Source: QIJE01 sp048541835 (GTDB taxonomy: Bacteria; SZUA-79; Acidulodesulfobacterales; Acidulodesulfobacteraceae). Taken from it: a DNA stretch of 64,000 nt. The stretch lies in assembly GCF_048541835.1 (NCBI RefSeq), contig NZ_JBLEOY010000001.1, positions 682,001 through 746,000 of the forward strand, given 5' to 3'. Below are positions 36,875-46,376 of this stretch, one piece after another. The notes beneath the pieces were generated by a model, which was not told the DNA's origin, searched no databases, and was given only the letters and a program-made list of their open reading frames with translations. How positions within the stretch are numbered: position 1 is the first letter of the stretch; each line of letters begins with the position of its first letter. The position numbers and the translations under genes were made by a program.

Positions 36875-38626
36875 ATGTATTTATCGCCGACCGATATTAA
36901 AAAAAGCCGGTTATATCTTACCGTTGTTTCGGCATGTATAATATGCACCTTATTTTTATTCTCCGATTCTTATGCGTCTAATCCCACCGCCAATAAAGGT
37001 TTTATACGGATACAATTCAAAACGACTTATAACAAAGATAAAAATGATATAAGCAATGGAGGTTCCGCAAAGGTAACGGTAGTATCACCGGCTTCAGTCG
37101 TTGCTCTTGATAATAATACCGTTAGCAAGAAAGAATTAGAAGTTCCGCACTCTGATTCGGCGGGAAAAGGTTTAAAAAAGAGACAACCTGATTCTTCCGA
37201 TCTATCTATGTCGGGGCTTTTAGCAAAGAATGGGAATTTTAAAAATTATCGAGAAAATGTATCGCATATATTTCCGATGATCATAAACAAGGAAATAATA
37301 TACTATATACATTATTATCGAACTACCGGCAGGAGATTTTTCAAATATGCCCTTCTCAGATCAAGAAGATATATGCCGATGATTAGGAAGGTATTTAAGA
37401 AATTAGGATTGCCGAATGATTTGGCTTATCTTGCGATGGTTGAGAGCGGCTTTTCGCCAAAGGCTTATTCTTATGCGGGAGCAAGCGGGATGTGGCAATT
37501 TATGCCTTCGACCGGCAGACTGTTCGGCTTGAAAACGAATTGGTGGGTGGATGAGCGAAGGAATCCGGTGGAATCGACCTATGCCGCAGGCAAATATTTA
37601 AAAAATCTATTTAATAAATTCGGGTCATGGTATCTCGCCGTAGCGGCATACAACTCCGGAGAATTAACTATAGAAAGAGCGCTGGCTTCATATCCGGACA
37701 GTACCTTTTGGACGATTTCTCAAAATAGACCGTATTTGCTGCCCGGTCAAACAAGGAGATACGTTCCGAAGATAATTGCGGCAGCTATTATTGCTAAAGA
37801 CCCCGGAAATTTTGGATTTCATAATTTAAAATACGAGAAACCGATGAGATTTAAACAGGTGAATATTCCTTTTTCGGTCGGCTTATATGCCTTGGCAAAG
37901 TGCGTAGGTATTTCCGAATATAGGCTTAGAAAAATGAATCCGGAGCTCTTAAGGAACGCAACGCCGCCAAGGGATCACAATTTTATGCTTAATATACCCG
38001 CGGAAAATTATAACATTTTTGTCAGAAACTTCAAACATATCAGCAGATATATAAGCAGAAAACCCCGAATTGTCGAGGCATCTTACTCAAGATATAAAAA
38101 TAATATTACTTACTCCGTGGAACCGGGGGGCACTCTTATGGGAATAGCATATAAGTACGGAGTATCCCTTGGAACATTGGAACGATATAACGGGCTTAAC
38201 AATCGTTCTATGCTCAGGATAGGCGAAAAGATTATTATCCCGTCGACACATTTGAGGAGCGGTAATAATAATGCCCATTTGTCTTATGTTACGGTAAGAC
38301 CTGGTATGACGTTATGGAGCATATCGCGAAGATATAACGTACCGCTGAATGTTATTAAGACGATAAATCATATTAACGGAAACAATATTCGTGCAGGGCA
38401 AAAAATATATTTGAAGGGCGGCTATTCCTATTTTAAATATGTTTACATAGCCGATAAACATTCTAAAGCAAATCGTGGATTTTTTTACTATAGAGTAACA
38501 TTTGGGGATTCTCTATATGCTATTTCGTCGAAATTTCACGAAAATGCTAAAAATATAATGGCGGATAATAGCATTAAAAATCCTAATTCAATTTATCCCG
38601 GAGAAATTCTAAAAATAACTAAATAA
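36875..38626 (+). CDS. mltD: Membrane-bound lytic murein transglycosylase D-like with LysM repeats
   Basis: A 583-residue exported protein. A hydrophobic signal (LYLTVVSACIICTLFLFS) is at ~13-30, with C21/C25 but no clear lipobox. The SLT domain has catalytic E190 in LAMVESGFSPKAYS, then GASGMWQFMPSTGRLFGL and VAAYNSGELTIERAL. Three LysM motifs follow at ~405-450, ~465-510 and ~530-583 (YSVEPGGTLMGIAYKYGV, VRPGMTLWSISRRYNV, VTFGDSLYAISSKFH). It cleaves glycan strands in the periplasm. The start has AAGGA eight bases upstream. Confidence 0.9.
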   Translation: MYLSPTDIKKSRLYLTVVSACIICTLFLFSDSYASNPTANKGFIRIQFKTTYNKDKNDISNGGSAKVTVVSPASVVALDNNTVSKKELEVPHSDSAGKGLKKRQPDSSDLSMSGLLAKNGNFKNYRENVSHIFPMIINKEIIYYIHYYRTTGRRFFKYALLRSRRYMPMIRKVFKKLGLPNDLAYLAMVESGFSPKAYSYAGASGMWQFMPSTGRLFGLKTNWWVDERRNPVESTYAAGKYLKNLFNKFGSWYLAVAAYNSGELTIERALASYPDSTFWTISQNRPYLLPGQTRRYVPKIIAAAIIAKDPGNFGFHNLKYEKPMRFKQVNIPFSVGLYALAKCVGISEYRLRKMNPELLRNATPPRDHNFMLNIPAENYNIFVRNFKHISRYISRKPRIVEASYSRYKNNITYSVEPGGTLMGIAYKYGVSLGTLERYNGLNNRSMLRIGEKIIIPSTHLRSGNNNAHLSYVTVRPGMTLWSISRRYNVPLNVIKTINHINGNNIRAGQKIYLKGGYSYFKYVYIADKHSKANRGFFYYRVTFGDSLYAISSKFHENAKNIMADNSIKNPNSIYPGEILKITK

Positions 38627-38632
38627 CTAAAA

Positions 38633-39835
38633 ATGATAACATTCGATGAAGCTTTTAACATAGTAAACTCGACATCTATACGCGTAAGGTCGGAGGCGGT
38701 ATCCGTATTAAACGCCATGGATAGGATTTCTTACCATGATTCCATATCAAAATCGGACTACCCGACGGAGAACAATTCGGCTATGGATGGATATGCCTTA
38801 AGTTCCGGTATTACCTCGAAAGTGTCGGCAGAAAGCTTAAAATTAGATATAAATAATAATGTTATATATGCCGGCGACACTTCAAAAAAATCCGTTAACG
38901 AGCGGGTTGCAATTAAAATAATGACCGGGGGGTATATGCCGGAAGAATTAGACGCCGTCATACCCGTTGAAGATGCAAATATCGTAGACAATAATCTTGT
39001 TATAACATCTCCGATAAATCCGAATAAAAACGTCCGAAGAAAGGGAGAGGATATAAGAAAGGGAGACGTAATTCTAAGCAAAAATACTAAATTGACACCG
39101 GAAACTATTGCATTGCTTGTATCCTGTAATATTAAAAAGATTGAAGTGTATGAAAAGATACCCGTTTCTATAATATCCACCGGAAACGAAATATTAAGTT
39201 TTAACCAAAAACTCAGATATGGCAAAATTTATAACTCGAATGGGATAATCGCCGAGAATTTCCTTTCTAAAAATGGCTGCACTATAACGAAAAATGTGGT
39301 ATGCAAGGATAACTTGGCGGATATTAAGAACTCTCTGCTGTCTGCGATAGAGAATAGTAAAATTATTATAACATCTGCAGGCGCATCCTTCGGAGATAAA
39401 GATTTTATCGAAGAAGCCCTTGGCAGCCTTGGATTCAAAATCAAATTTAGGCAGGTAAAAATTAAGCCCGCCAAACCGTTTTCGTTCGGCATTATTAAAA
39501 AAATACCGGTGTTTATAATACCGGGTAATCCGATGGCATTTTATACATGCTTAGTGGTGTTTGTCAGGCAGTTTATAGACAACCTGCTAAATGCGGACAA
39601 CCCTGCTCATATTATAAAATCGAGGTCATCTTTCGAATATACCAAAACCAACAAAAGAAGAGAATTTATCCCCGCCCGTTTTTACTATAAAAACGGTTCT
39701 GTCTACTCGGAAATTTACAAAAAACATGGGTCGGCAATGATAAGTTCCCTCGGCTATATGAATTCCATTATTTCTATACCTGAAAATATTTCCGAAGTAC
39801 ATTCGGACGACTTACTCGACACTTATTTAATTTAA
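38633..39835 (+). CDS. moeA: Molybdopterin molybdenumtransferase
   Basis: A 400-residue MoeA. Conserved elements are NNSAMDGYAL, GEDIRKGDVIL, VSIISTGNEIL, the MPT-binding TSAGASFGDKDFI (usually GGxSxGxxD, here AGASFGD), and IPGNPMAFYTCLVVFV. It inserts molybdate into molybdopterin-AMP. It starts six bases after mltD and has no separate ribosome site, so it depends on coupling. No other moco genes are in the window. Confidence 0.88.
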   Translation: MITFDEAFNIVNSTSIRVRSEAVSVLNAMDRISYHDSISKSDYPTENNSAMDGYALSSGITSKVSAESLKLDINNNVIYAGDTSKKSVNERVAIKIMTGGYMPEELDAVIPVEDANIVDNNLVITSPINPNKNVRRKGEDIRKGDVILSKNTKLTPETIALLVSCNIKKIEVYEKIPVSIISTGNEILSFNQKLRYGKIYNSNGIIAENFLSKNGCTITKNVVCKDNLADIKNSLLSAIENSKIIITSAGASFGDKDFIEEALGSLGFKIKFRQVKIKPAKPFSFGIIKKIPVFIIPGNPMAFYTCLVVFVRQFIDNLLNADNPAHIIKSRSSFEYTKTNKRREFIPARFYYKNGSVYSEIYKKHGSAMISSLGYMNSIISIPENISEVHSDDLLDTYLI

Positions 39836-39850
39836 TTTAATTTAATTTAT
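39826..39850 (+). repeat. (TTTAA) pentanucleotide tandem repeat
   Basis: Four perfect TTTAA units (39826-39845) plus TTTAT span the moeA stop codon and end four bases before the regulator's ATG. There is no Shine-Dalgarno in the gap. Slippage here would change spacing before the regulator start and the moeA stop. Confidence 0.7.
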
Positions 39851-39853
39851 AAA

Positions 39854-41320
39854 ATGAAAGAACATAAAATTTTAATCGTCGACGACGAGCAAAGTTTAGT
39901 ATATGTATTAAAAAAACTGCTCGAAAATGAATTCTCCGTCGATACGGCATCCGACGGAGAAGAAGCCATATCATATATTGAGCAGAATGAATACCTTGCT
40001 GTATTTTTGGACATAAGAATTCCAAAGATTAACGGCATGGAGGTTTTATCCTATACTAAAAAGTTATCCGTCGAGCCCAGCGTTATAATTATGACAGCCC
40101 AAAATACTATGGTGAATGCGATAGATGCAATGAAACAGGGCGCATACGATTACATAACGAAACCGTTCGAACTGGATGAAATCATCGATATAACCGAAAA
40201 GATAAAGAAGAATAAATATCCGATACACAAAGTAAGTGAAAAATCGGAAGATTTTTTAGACACGCTGTTAGTAGGTAAATCCAAAACCATGCAGGAAGTG
40301 TTTAAGACTATCGGCAAACTGTCTCATAACAATCTTACGGTATTGATTCTGGGGGAGTCGGGTACAGGAAAAGAATTGGTCGCAAAAGCGATACATTTAA
40401 ACAGCGCAAGGAGCGACAAACCGTTTATCATCGTAAACACTCCATCCGTTCCGTCGGAATTGCTTGAGTCTGAGCTGTTCGGTCATGAAAAGGGGTCATA
40501 TACCGGCGCAAACGAAAAAAAAGACGGTAAATTTATAGCCGCAAACGGAGGAACCATTTTTTTAGATGAAATAGGGGATATGCCTTTAAATTTGCAGGCA
40601 AAACTTTTAAGAGTAATACAGGAAAAAGAAGTAGAGCATATAGGCTCAAATAAGCCGGTTAAAATAGACATTAGAATCATTGCCGCCACCAACAAAAAAC
40701 TTAAATCTTTAATTAAAAATGCAAAATTCAGAGAGGACCTGTATTACCGGCTGAATGTTATTGAAATAACACTGCCGCCCTTAAGGGAAAGGAAATCCGA
40801 TATATCAATTTTAGCAAACTTTTTTATAAAAAAATTCGCCGAAGAGTTCAATATTCCGGAAAAACAGCTAAGCGAAGATGCCTCGTCTTTCCTTCAATCA
40901 TATGATTTTCCGGGAAACATAAGAGAACTTGAAAATGCCATAAGAAGAGTTATGGTCATGTCTCCTTCCTTCATATTGAACTCGGATGACTTCAGAGTAA
41001 TATTGGATAATGAAAATGCCGTAATAAATAAAGAAAAATATGCAAAAGATAAGAAAACAGACTCAGACTCCTTTGAAGACATAATAAAACGGCGCATAAA
41101 AAACTACGTAGAAAAGATTAAAGATACCGAAGCAAATGATATCTATAAATCTATAATGAACCTGACCGAAAAGACAGTTATCGAAGAAATACTTACCTTA
41201 CACAATTACAACCAGCTGAAGGTTTCCAAGCTTCTGGGAATTAATAGGAACACTTTACGAAAAAAGATTAATGAATACGGTATCAGTTTAAAAAATTTCA
41301 AAAAAATTAGAAATAATTGA
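39854..41320 (+). CDS. Sigma-54-dependent NtrC-family response regulator
   Basis: A 488-residue activator. The receiver domain is 1-120 with phospho-acceptor D53 (FLDIRIPKING) and conserved D10, D11 and K103. The AAA+ domain has Walker A GESGTGKE (167-174), the sigma-54 contact loop as GSYTGA (214-219) instead of GAFTGA, Walker B GTIFLDEIGD and the arginine-finger region LREDLYYRLNV-like text. A Fis-type HTH ends the protein (NYNQLKVSKLLGINRNTLRKK). No kinase is adjacent, and no clear sigma-54 promoter was found beside the hydrogenase genes. Regulon unknown. Confidence 0.92.
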   Translation: MKEHKILIVDDEQSLVYVLKKLLENEFSVDTASDGEEAISYIEQNEYLAVFLDIRIPKINGMEVLSYTKKLSVEPSVIIMTAQNTMVNAIDAMKQGAYDYITKPFELDEIIDITEKIKKNKYPIHKVSEKSEDFLDTLLVGKSKTMQEVFKTIGKLSHNNLTVLILGESGTGKELVAKAIHLNSARSDKPFIIVNTPSVPSELLESELFGHEKGSYTGANEKKDGKFIAANGGTIFLDEIGDMPLNLQAKLLRVIQEKEVEHIGSNKPVKIDIRIIAATNKKLKSLIKNAKFREDLYYRLNVIEITLPPLRERKSDISILANFFIKKFAEEFNIPEKQLSEDASSFLQSYDFPGNIRELENAIRRVMVMSPSFILNSDDFRVILDNENAVINKEKYAKDKKTDSDSFEDIIKRRIKNYVEKIKDTEANDIYKSIMNLTEKTVIEEILTLHNYNQLKVSKLLGINRNTLRKKINEYGISLKNFKKIRNN

Positions 41321-41375
41321 CCCTGCATCAAATACAGATTTCCTTCCGTTTTATCCGTCTCCTCAAGCCATTTTC

Positions 41376-42251
41376 CTATTTGGACGGATTTATATGTACC
41401 ATGACATTATTTATATAAGGATTAGATGCCATAAGACTGTTTTTGACGTTTTCGGCGATATTATGAGACATTTTTACAGTCATATTCTGGTTAACCTCTA
41501 TCTCAACGTCTATATAAAGATACGGCCCCGACTCTCTGACTTTTATATTCGTAATCCTTTCCACGCCCTCGACGGACACAATGGTATCGTTTATCTTATC
41601 GACGATAGAGCCCGGCGGGCTCTCATCCATGAGATTGCCGATAGATTCTCTTATCAATTTTACGGCTAAACGAAAAATAAAAAAACTGACAATAATACCG
41701 GCAACGGGGTCCATATAGGGATACCCCTCTATCGCAAACAAAATTCCGATAACCACTGCGACCGACACTATAACGTCGCTTTGGTGGTCGTAGGCGGTTG
41801 CAATCAACCCCGTCGATTTTAAAAGTTTTCCCCATCTCAATGTCCATTTATAAAGAATTTCTTTAATGATTATAGTAACTAACGCCACGATTAAGGTATC
41901 AAACGCAGGCCTTTGAAACTGACGAAAATATATTTTTAAGGCTGAAATCGTTATAACGGAAAAACCGAAGAGAAAAAATATTAACGATACTATAAAAGTC
42001 GCAATCATCTCTGCTTTTGCATGACCGTAGGGATGATCCTTGTCCTGAGGCTTATTCGACACTTTAAACGATATATAAACAACTAATCCCGCAAATATAT
42101 CCGAGAGGGAATTAAAACCGTCCGCAATAAGAGCCTCGGAGTTTCCCACGATTCCTACGTAAAATTTAACTATGGTTAGAAGCAGATTGGCGAAAATACC
42201 TACGTAAGATACAAATTTTAATTTTTTGAATATATCATTTGCGATTGACAT
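41376..42251 (-). CDS. Cation diffusion facilitator metal exporter
   Basis: A 291-residue CDF protein with about six membrane helices and a C-terminal ferredoxin-like cytoplasmic domain. The TM2 site reads A43-D44-G-F-N47-S-L-S-D51, so the usual D/HxxxD metal pair is N47xxxD51. HPYGHAKAEM follows, and the TM5 site YDHQSDVIVS gives DxxxD. These proteins export Zn, Fe, Mn, Co or Ni in exchange for protons. It ends the purM-purN group, 37 bases after purN. The Asn substitution makes metal choice uncertain; the nearby Ni/Co permeases make those metals plausible. Confidence 0.88.
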   Translation of the reverse strand: MSIANDIFKKLKFVSYVGIFANLLLTIVKFYVGIVGNSEALIADGFNSLSDIFAGLVVYISFKVSNKPQDKDHPYGHAKAEMIATFIVSLIFFLFGFSVITISALKIYFRQFQRPAFDTLIVALVTIIIKEILYKWTLRWGKLLKSTGLIATAYDHQSDVIVSVAVVIGILFAIEGYPYMDPVAGIIVSFFIFRLAVKLIRESIGNLMDESPPGSIVDKINDTIVSVEGVERITNIKVRESGPYLYIDVEIEVNQNMTVKMSHNIAENVKNSLMASNPYINNVMVHINPSK

Positions 42252-42288
42252 ATTATTTCAAATTAATACCGATATCAAGGATCATTAT

Positions 42289-42891
42289 TTATGATTTATA
42301 AACCACATCGCCGATAATGGATTTCAGCGCAATCGGGTAAATTTTATGCTCGATACTATGTACTTTAGCTTCTAACGAATCAATATCGTCGTTATCTTCT
42401 ATCTTGACGACTTCCTGACATATTATTTCTCCGGAGTCTACTTCCGGGGTTACGTAATGCACGGTAACTCCCGTATATTTTACCCCGTATCCGTATGCCC
42501 TTTTTATCGAATCTCTTCCTTTAAACGCAGGGAGCAGCGAGGGGTGTATATTTATTATTTTACGGGAGAATTTTGAAACAAATTCCTTAGAAAGTATTCT
42601 CATAAACCCGGCTAAAATTATAAAATCGATATTATATTTTCCAATAATATCGTCAAGTTCACGCTCGAATCTATCCCTCTCAGACAAATGAGTAAAAGGT
42701 ATAACGAAGACGGGAAGTTCCGGCTCATTTTTTCTCACCTTTTCCACGACTGGCGCATTCGGTACGTTCGAAACAACGGCAACTATGTTTATACTGCTAC
42801 TGCCGTTATTTTTACGACCGTAAAATTTACCGATTAGATTTAAGGCATTGGAACCGTTGCCTGATGCCAGTATAATGCAGTTTTTTTGCAT
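42289..42891 (-). CDS. purN: Phosphoribosylglycinamide formyltransferase
   Basis: A 200-residue PurN. GNGSNALNLI near the N-terminus binds substrate phosphate, and IINIHPSLLPAFKGRDS contains the catalytic His with the Asn before it, followed by GVTVHYVTPEVDSGEII with the catalytic Asp. It transfers formyl from 10-formyltetrahydrofolate to GAR. It follows purM by 32 bases. Confidence 0.93.
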   Translation of the reverse strand: MQKNCIILASGNGSNALNLIGKFYGRKNNGSSSINIVAVVSNVPNAPVVEKVRKNEPELPVFVIPFTHLSERDRFERELDDIIGKYNIDFIILAGFMRILSKEFVSKFSRKIINIHPSLLPAFKGRDSIKRAYGYGVKYTGVTVHYVTPEVDSGEIICQEVVKIEDNDDIDSLEAKVHSIEHKIYPIALKSIIGDVVYKS

Positions 42892-42923
42892 AATTATAAT
42901 ATATATTATATAAAATTTAAAAT

Positions 42924-43979
42924 TCAGACAAGGATAACTTCGGCGTCTTTAGAGGTTTTTTTCGGGCAAATGATACTACCTATTTCTTGCGCATTAAACA
43001 TGGTTAAATCCATATATTTCGTCTCGTTTATAAAGGTAACGACCTCATTTTTTATACTTCCGTCCACTATTAACGCCATTCCAATCCCGGCATTAAATAC
43101 CTTATAAAATTCATCCTCATTCAGTCCGCCGTTTTCTTTTAACAGCATGAAAAGTTCCGGAATCTTCCAGGAGTGTTTATCTATTTCCGCGACAATATCC
43201 GCGGGAAGAATCCTTACGATATTTTCCCGTAATCCTCCGCCGGTTATATGGGCGATACCTTTAATTTTAAAATTGCCTTTAAGTTTCTGTATTAATTCAG
43301 AATAAATAATAGTAGGCTCGAGGAGCGCTTCTTTAACGGTTTTGCCTGTTTTTAATAAAGGAGTATCAATATTAAAGCCCATCTCATCAAAAATTATTCT
43401 GCGGGCAAGGGAATAACCGTTGGAATGCAGCCCACTTGACGCTACGCCGATTATCTTATCTCCGTCCTTGATATCTGAGCCGTTAATGATGTCGTTTTTT
43501 TCGACTATACCGACTGCGAAACCGGCTATGTCATACTCTCCGTCTTGATAAAACGAGGGCATTTCCGCCATTTCTCCGCCTAAAAGGGAACATTTTGCCG
43601 TTTTGCATCCGCAGGCTATTCCTGAAACTATTTTTTTCATAATATTCGGATTTAAACCGGAGGTAGATATATAGTCCAAGAAAAAAAGCGGCTTAGCGCC
43701 CATACAAGCAATATCATTTACGCTCATTGCAACAAGGTCTATGCCTATTGTGTCATGTTTATCCGCCGCAAAAGCAATCTTAAGTTTCGTTCCGACACCG
43801 TCGGTACCAGAAACCAAAACGGGATTTTTATAGTTCAATTCCCCGATAGAGAACAGGGAACCGAATAAACCAAGACTGTCTATTGCTCCTTTAGTATAAG
43901 TGCTTTTAACCAAAGGAATAATGTTGAAGACCGCTTTTTTTCCGGCTTCTATGTCTACGCCGACTTTTTTATAATCCAT
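42924..43979 (-). CDS. purM: Phosphoribosylformylglycinamidine cyclo-ligase (AIR synthetase)
   Basis: A 351-residue PurM of normal length. VSGTDGVGTKLKIAF, DLVAMSVNDIACMGAKPLFF, LLGGEMAEMP and AHITGGGLRENI are diagnostic. It closes the imidazole ring of AIR with ATP. It is first of the purM-purN-CDF group. HypE in the same window belongs to the same fold superfamily but is clearly distinct. Confidence 0.94.
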   Translation of the reverse strand: MDYKKVGVDIEAGKKAVFNIIPLVKSTYTKGAIDSLGLFGSLFSIGELNYKNPVLVSGTDGVGTKLKIAFAADKHDTIGIDLVAMSVNDIACMGAKPLFFLDYISTSGLNPNIMKKIVSGIACGCKTAKCSLLGGEMAEMPSFYQDGEYDIAGFAVGIVEKNDIINGSDIKDGDKIIGVASSGLHSNGYSLARRIIFDEMGFNIDTPLLKTGKTVKEALLEPTIIYSELIQKLKGNFKIKGIAHITGGGLRENIVRILPADIVAEIDKHSWKIPELFMLLKENGGLNEDEFYKVFNAGIGMALIVDGSIKNEVVTFINETKYMDLTMFNAQEIGSIICPKKTSKDAEVILV

Positions 43980-44157
43980 AGTCGTTAGATTTTATAATTT
44001 TTTGAAAAATTTGTAAAGGGAGAGAATTATTTTTATAATTTTTACCTCGCCTAATCCTTGACTAAAGAAATAATAATAAAACGGCGGATACGAATTTAAT
44101 ATAATTAAAGATTTCATAATGTATATTATGTATTTTTGTTAGAAAATTTAGTTATTT

Positions 44158-45189
44158 TTACGATATTTTTTCGTCATATCTTGATTCGATCTTGGCAAAC
44201 TTATATACACCTAACGATAAAAGCCATGCCGTCAGGAGTATGCCGACTATTATTCCGCCCATCATCGCGAAAGAAAGATTATTCAAAAAATCCCACGGCT
44301 CTCCGGTTAAATGAAACGTAGAGCCTACGACCTGAAATGCTTCCACCGTTCCTATACAAAACGCCAAGAAAACGGAAATGCTCGTAATAGATATATTATA
44401 AAATATCTTTCTTATCGGATTTAAAAACGCCCAGCTATAAGCAAACTGCATTACTACGCCATCGGTAGAATCAAGCAACATCATGCCGGAAGCAAATAGC
44501 AGGGGCAGCGTCAAGACATCTATGAGCGGTCTGCCGGATAAGGCAAATACCGCCGACATTGAAAGTATCGCAACTTCCGAAGCCGTATCAAAACCCAGAC
44601 CGAATAATATACCGACGAAAATCATCTGCCAGCTTGACGTTATAAGCTTCATTACTCCGCCGAAAAAACGAAACATAAAACCTCTTTTTAAAAGCTCTTC
44701 TTCCATTTTCTTATTACTGACATTCTTAAAATTCCTTGCCACCTTTATTATACTTATAAGGATAAGCAAATTCATAAATGCAATTATATATAAAAATAAA
44801 GCCGATATCCCCGTTCCAAGCACATTGCTTATACCGCCCAATACCGGATATGCCTTGACGACGAACTCCCCTAAGATAACAGTTACTATCGTTAAAGCAA
44901 AAATAGAGAGCGAATGTCCGAGCGAAAAGAAAAAACCGACTCCGACCGGTTTTTTACCGTCATTAATCAATTTTCTGGTGGTATTGTCTATGGCGGCAAT
45001 ATGGTCCGCATCAAGCGCATGCTTTAAACCGAAGAAAACGGCAAGCAAACCTAAACTGAATAAAACAGGAAAAACACCCGCCCTCTCAAATAGGATAATA
45101 ACGGAGAACAAGAGAAAAGAGATTAAAAACACATAAAGAAGAATGAGCCTCTGCTTAAAACCCAACGAGTTAAAAAGGTGTGAAAACAT
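44158..45189 (-). CDS. NiCoT-family nickel/cobalt permease, copy 1 (hyp operon)
   Basis: A 343-residue membrane protein with eight predicted helices and the NiCoT signature HALDADH (H57..D62-H63), plus LGHSLSIF and LFGLGFDTASEVAIL. It imports Ni2+ or Co2+. It follows hypA and hypB in the same direction, which points to nickel supply for the hydrogenase. It is closely similar to the permease at 56442-57491 along its whole length, and about 30 bases of leader including the ribosome site (AACTTTAATTAGCG.GAGGT) are shared; this copy has no riboswitch. Confidence 0.92.
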   Translation of the reverse strand: MFSHLFNSLGFKQRLILLYVFLISFLLFSVIILFERAGVFPVLFSLGLLAVFFGLKHALDADHIAAIDNTTRKLINDGKKPVGVGFFFSLGHSLSIFALTIVTVILGEFVVKAYPVLGGISNVLGTGISALFLYIIAFMNLLILISIIKVARNFKNVSNKKMEEELLKRGFMFRFFGGVMKLITSSWQMIFVGILFGLGFDTASEVAILSMSAVFALSGRPLIDVLTLPLLFASGMMLLDSTDGVVMQFAYSWAFLNPIRKIFYNISITSISVFLAFCIGTVEAFQVVGSTFHLTGEPWDFLNNLSFAMMGGIIVGILLTAWLLSLGVYKFAKIESRYDEKIS

Positions 45190-45278
45190 AATAAAACCTC
45201 TCGCTAATTAAAGTTATATCGTAAAGTCGGCGATACATGCAGTATTCTATCTTTTGATCGCCTTAATTTTACCCTATT

Positions 45279-45998
45279 TTATTTAGAAACCTTAGATCTA
45301 ATATTATTCTCCATAAAAGAGATGAAATCGTATAACCCGCTATTCTCAATATTTCCCGCTTTTGCATTCTTTTTGCAAAATGTTTCAAAAATCGCCAAAT
45401 CTTTATTTACCGATAATGCATTCTCTTTTATTTTTGTAATATTAGAATCTAAAAAAGGCAAAAGATCGATTTTATTTATAATCATAACTTTAGATTTGTA
45501 AAAAGCGGCGGGGTATTTCAACGGTTTGTCGTCGCCCTCCGTTACGGAAAGAACAACTGCTTTGATATCCTCACCAAGATTAAACGACGTGGGACAAACA
45601 AGATTCCCTACATTTTCTATAAATATTATATCCGCATCCTTTCTATTTAAATTATTGAGCGCGCCGTTTACCATTTTTGCATCCAGATGGCATGTCCCGT
45701 TTGTAACAATTTGATATGCGGGTATGTCTAATTCGTCTATTCTTTTTTTATCTAAATCCGTCTCGACATCTCCCTCTATAACAGCCGGCTTAAAACCGTC
45801 CGATTTTAGGACAGGTACTATAGATTCCAATAACGACGTCTTGCCCGAACCGGGAGAACTCAAGAAATTTATAACAAAGGCCTTACCGAATAACCTTTTA
45901 TTCTTATTTGCAATAGCATCATTTGTTTCAAGGGCATTTCTTTGAATCGATAACGACCTGCCGACACGCCTCCGATTTGAATTTAGCATAGTAATCAT
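45279..45998 (-). CDS. hypB: Hydrogenase nickel insertion GTPase HypB
   Basis: A 239-residue G3E GTPase. The P-loop is SSPGSGKTSLLES (47-59), switch region VIEGDVETDLD, the metal site NGTCHLDAKMV (Cys-His at the dimer interface), FIENVGNLVCPTSF and NKIDLL. It lacks the His-rich and N-terminal CxxCGC nickel-storage motifs, so it is a minimal HypB that relies on other nickel carriers. It follows hypA by 71 bases. The ATG at 45998 is used; a second ATG three codons later is an alternative. Confidence 0.95.
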   Translation of the reverse strand: MITMLNSNRRRVGRSLSIQRNALETNDAIANKNKRLFGKAFVINFLSSPGSGKTSLLESIVPVLKSDGFKPAVIEGDVETDLDKKRIDELDIPAYQIVTNGTCHLDAKMVNGALNNLNRKDADIIFIENVGNLVCPTSFNLGEDIKAVVLSVTEGDDKPLKYPAAFYKSKVMIINKIDLLPFLDSNITKIKENALSVNKDLAIFETFCKKNAKAGNIENSGLYDFISFMENNIRSKVSK

Positions 45999-46069
45999 AA
46001 AATACGTCCTGTTAAAATTTATTTATTTTTTATAGTTCTGTAACCTATATTTTAATTTCACTGACATTA

Positions 46070-46309
46070 TTAATCAACCAGAATTTCCTGAATGGTTATT
46101 TCATCACCCTCATTCGAAATAAAATTTAACAAAACATCCTTAAACCTCTCATCGTCTAAATTTTGAAAAGCAAAAATCAGATAATTTTTATCGATCCCGG
46201 AGTATTTGCCGATATTTAATTTTATCTCGTCGACACTTTTTACACCTTCCAAATATTTATTATTTTGAAGCGTGTCTACTATTTCCAATGCTATAGAAAA
46301 TTCATGCAT
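46070..46309 (-). CDS. hypA: HypA-like nickel chaperone lacking the zinc ribbon
   Basis: Only 79 residues against the usual ~115. It begins MHEFSIALEIVDTL, keeping His2 and Glu3 that bind nickel, and continues through KLNIGKYSGIDKNYLIFAF like normal HypA. After KDVLLNFIS it goes directly to GDEITIQEI, the final strand. The ~35-residue zinc-ribbon insert with its two CxxC pairs is missing, and the protein has no Cys at all. The frame is intact with no stop or shift, so it looks like a clean loss rather than decay. It is first in the hypA-hypB-permease group, divergent from the hydrogenase. Confidence 0.85.
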   Translation of the reverse strand: MHEFSIALEIVDTLQNNKYLEGVKSVDEIKLNIGKYSGIDKNYLIFAFQNLDDERFKDVLLNFISNEGDEITIQEILVD

Positions 46310-46376
46310 AAAAAAATAACAAAATATTCATAAATCTTACCTTGACATTTTATATTTTAAGATAGTACCATTAGCA

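Noticed and set aside
45229..45262. GGCGAT/ATCGCC hairpin between hypB and permease copy 1, considered as a riboswitch remnant or NikR site
   Set aside because: No B12 motifs are present, and the arms do not match the GTATGA-type NikR operator; left unassigned.
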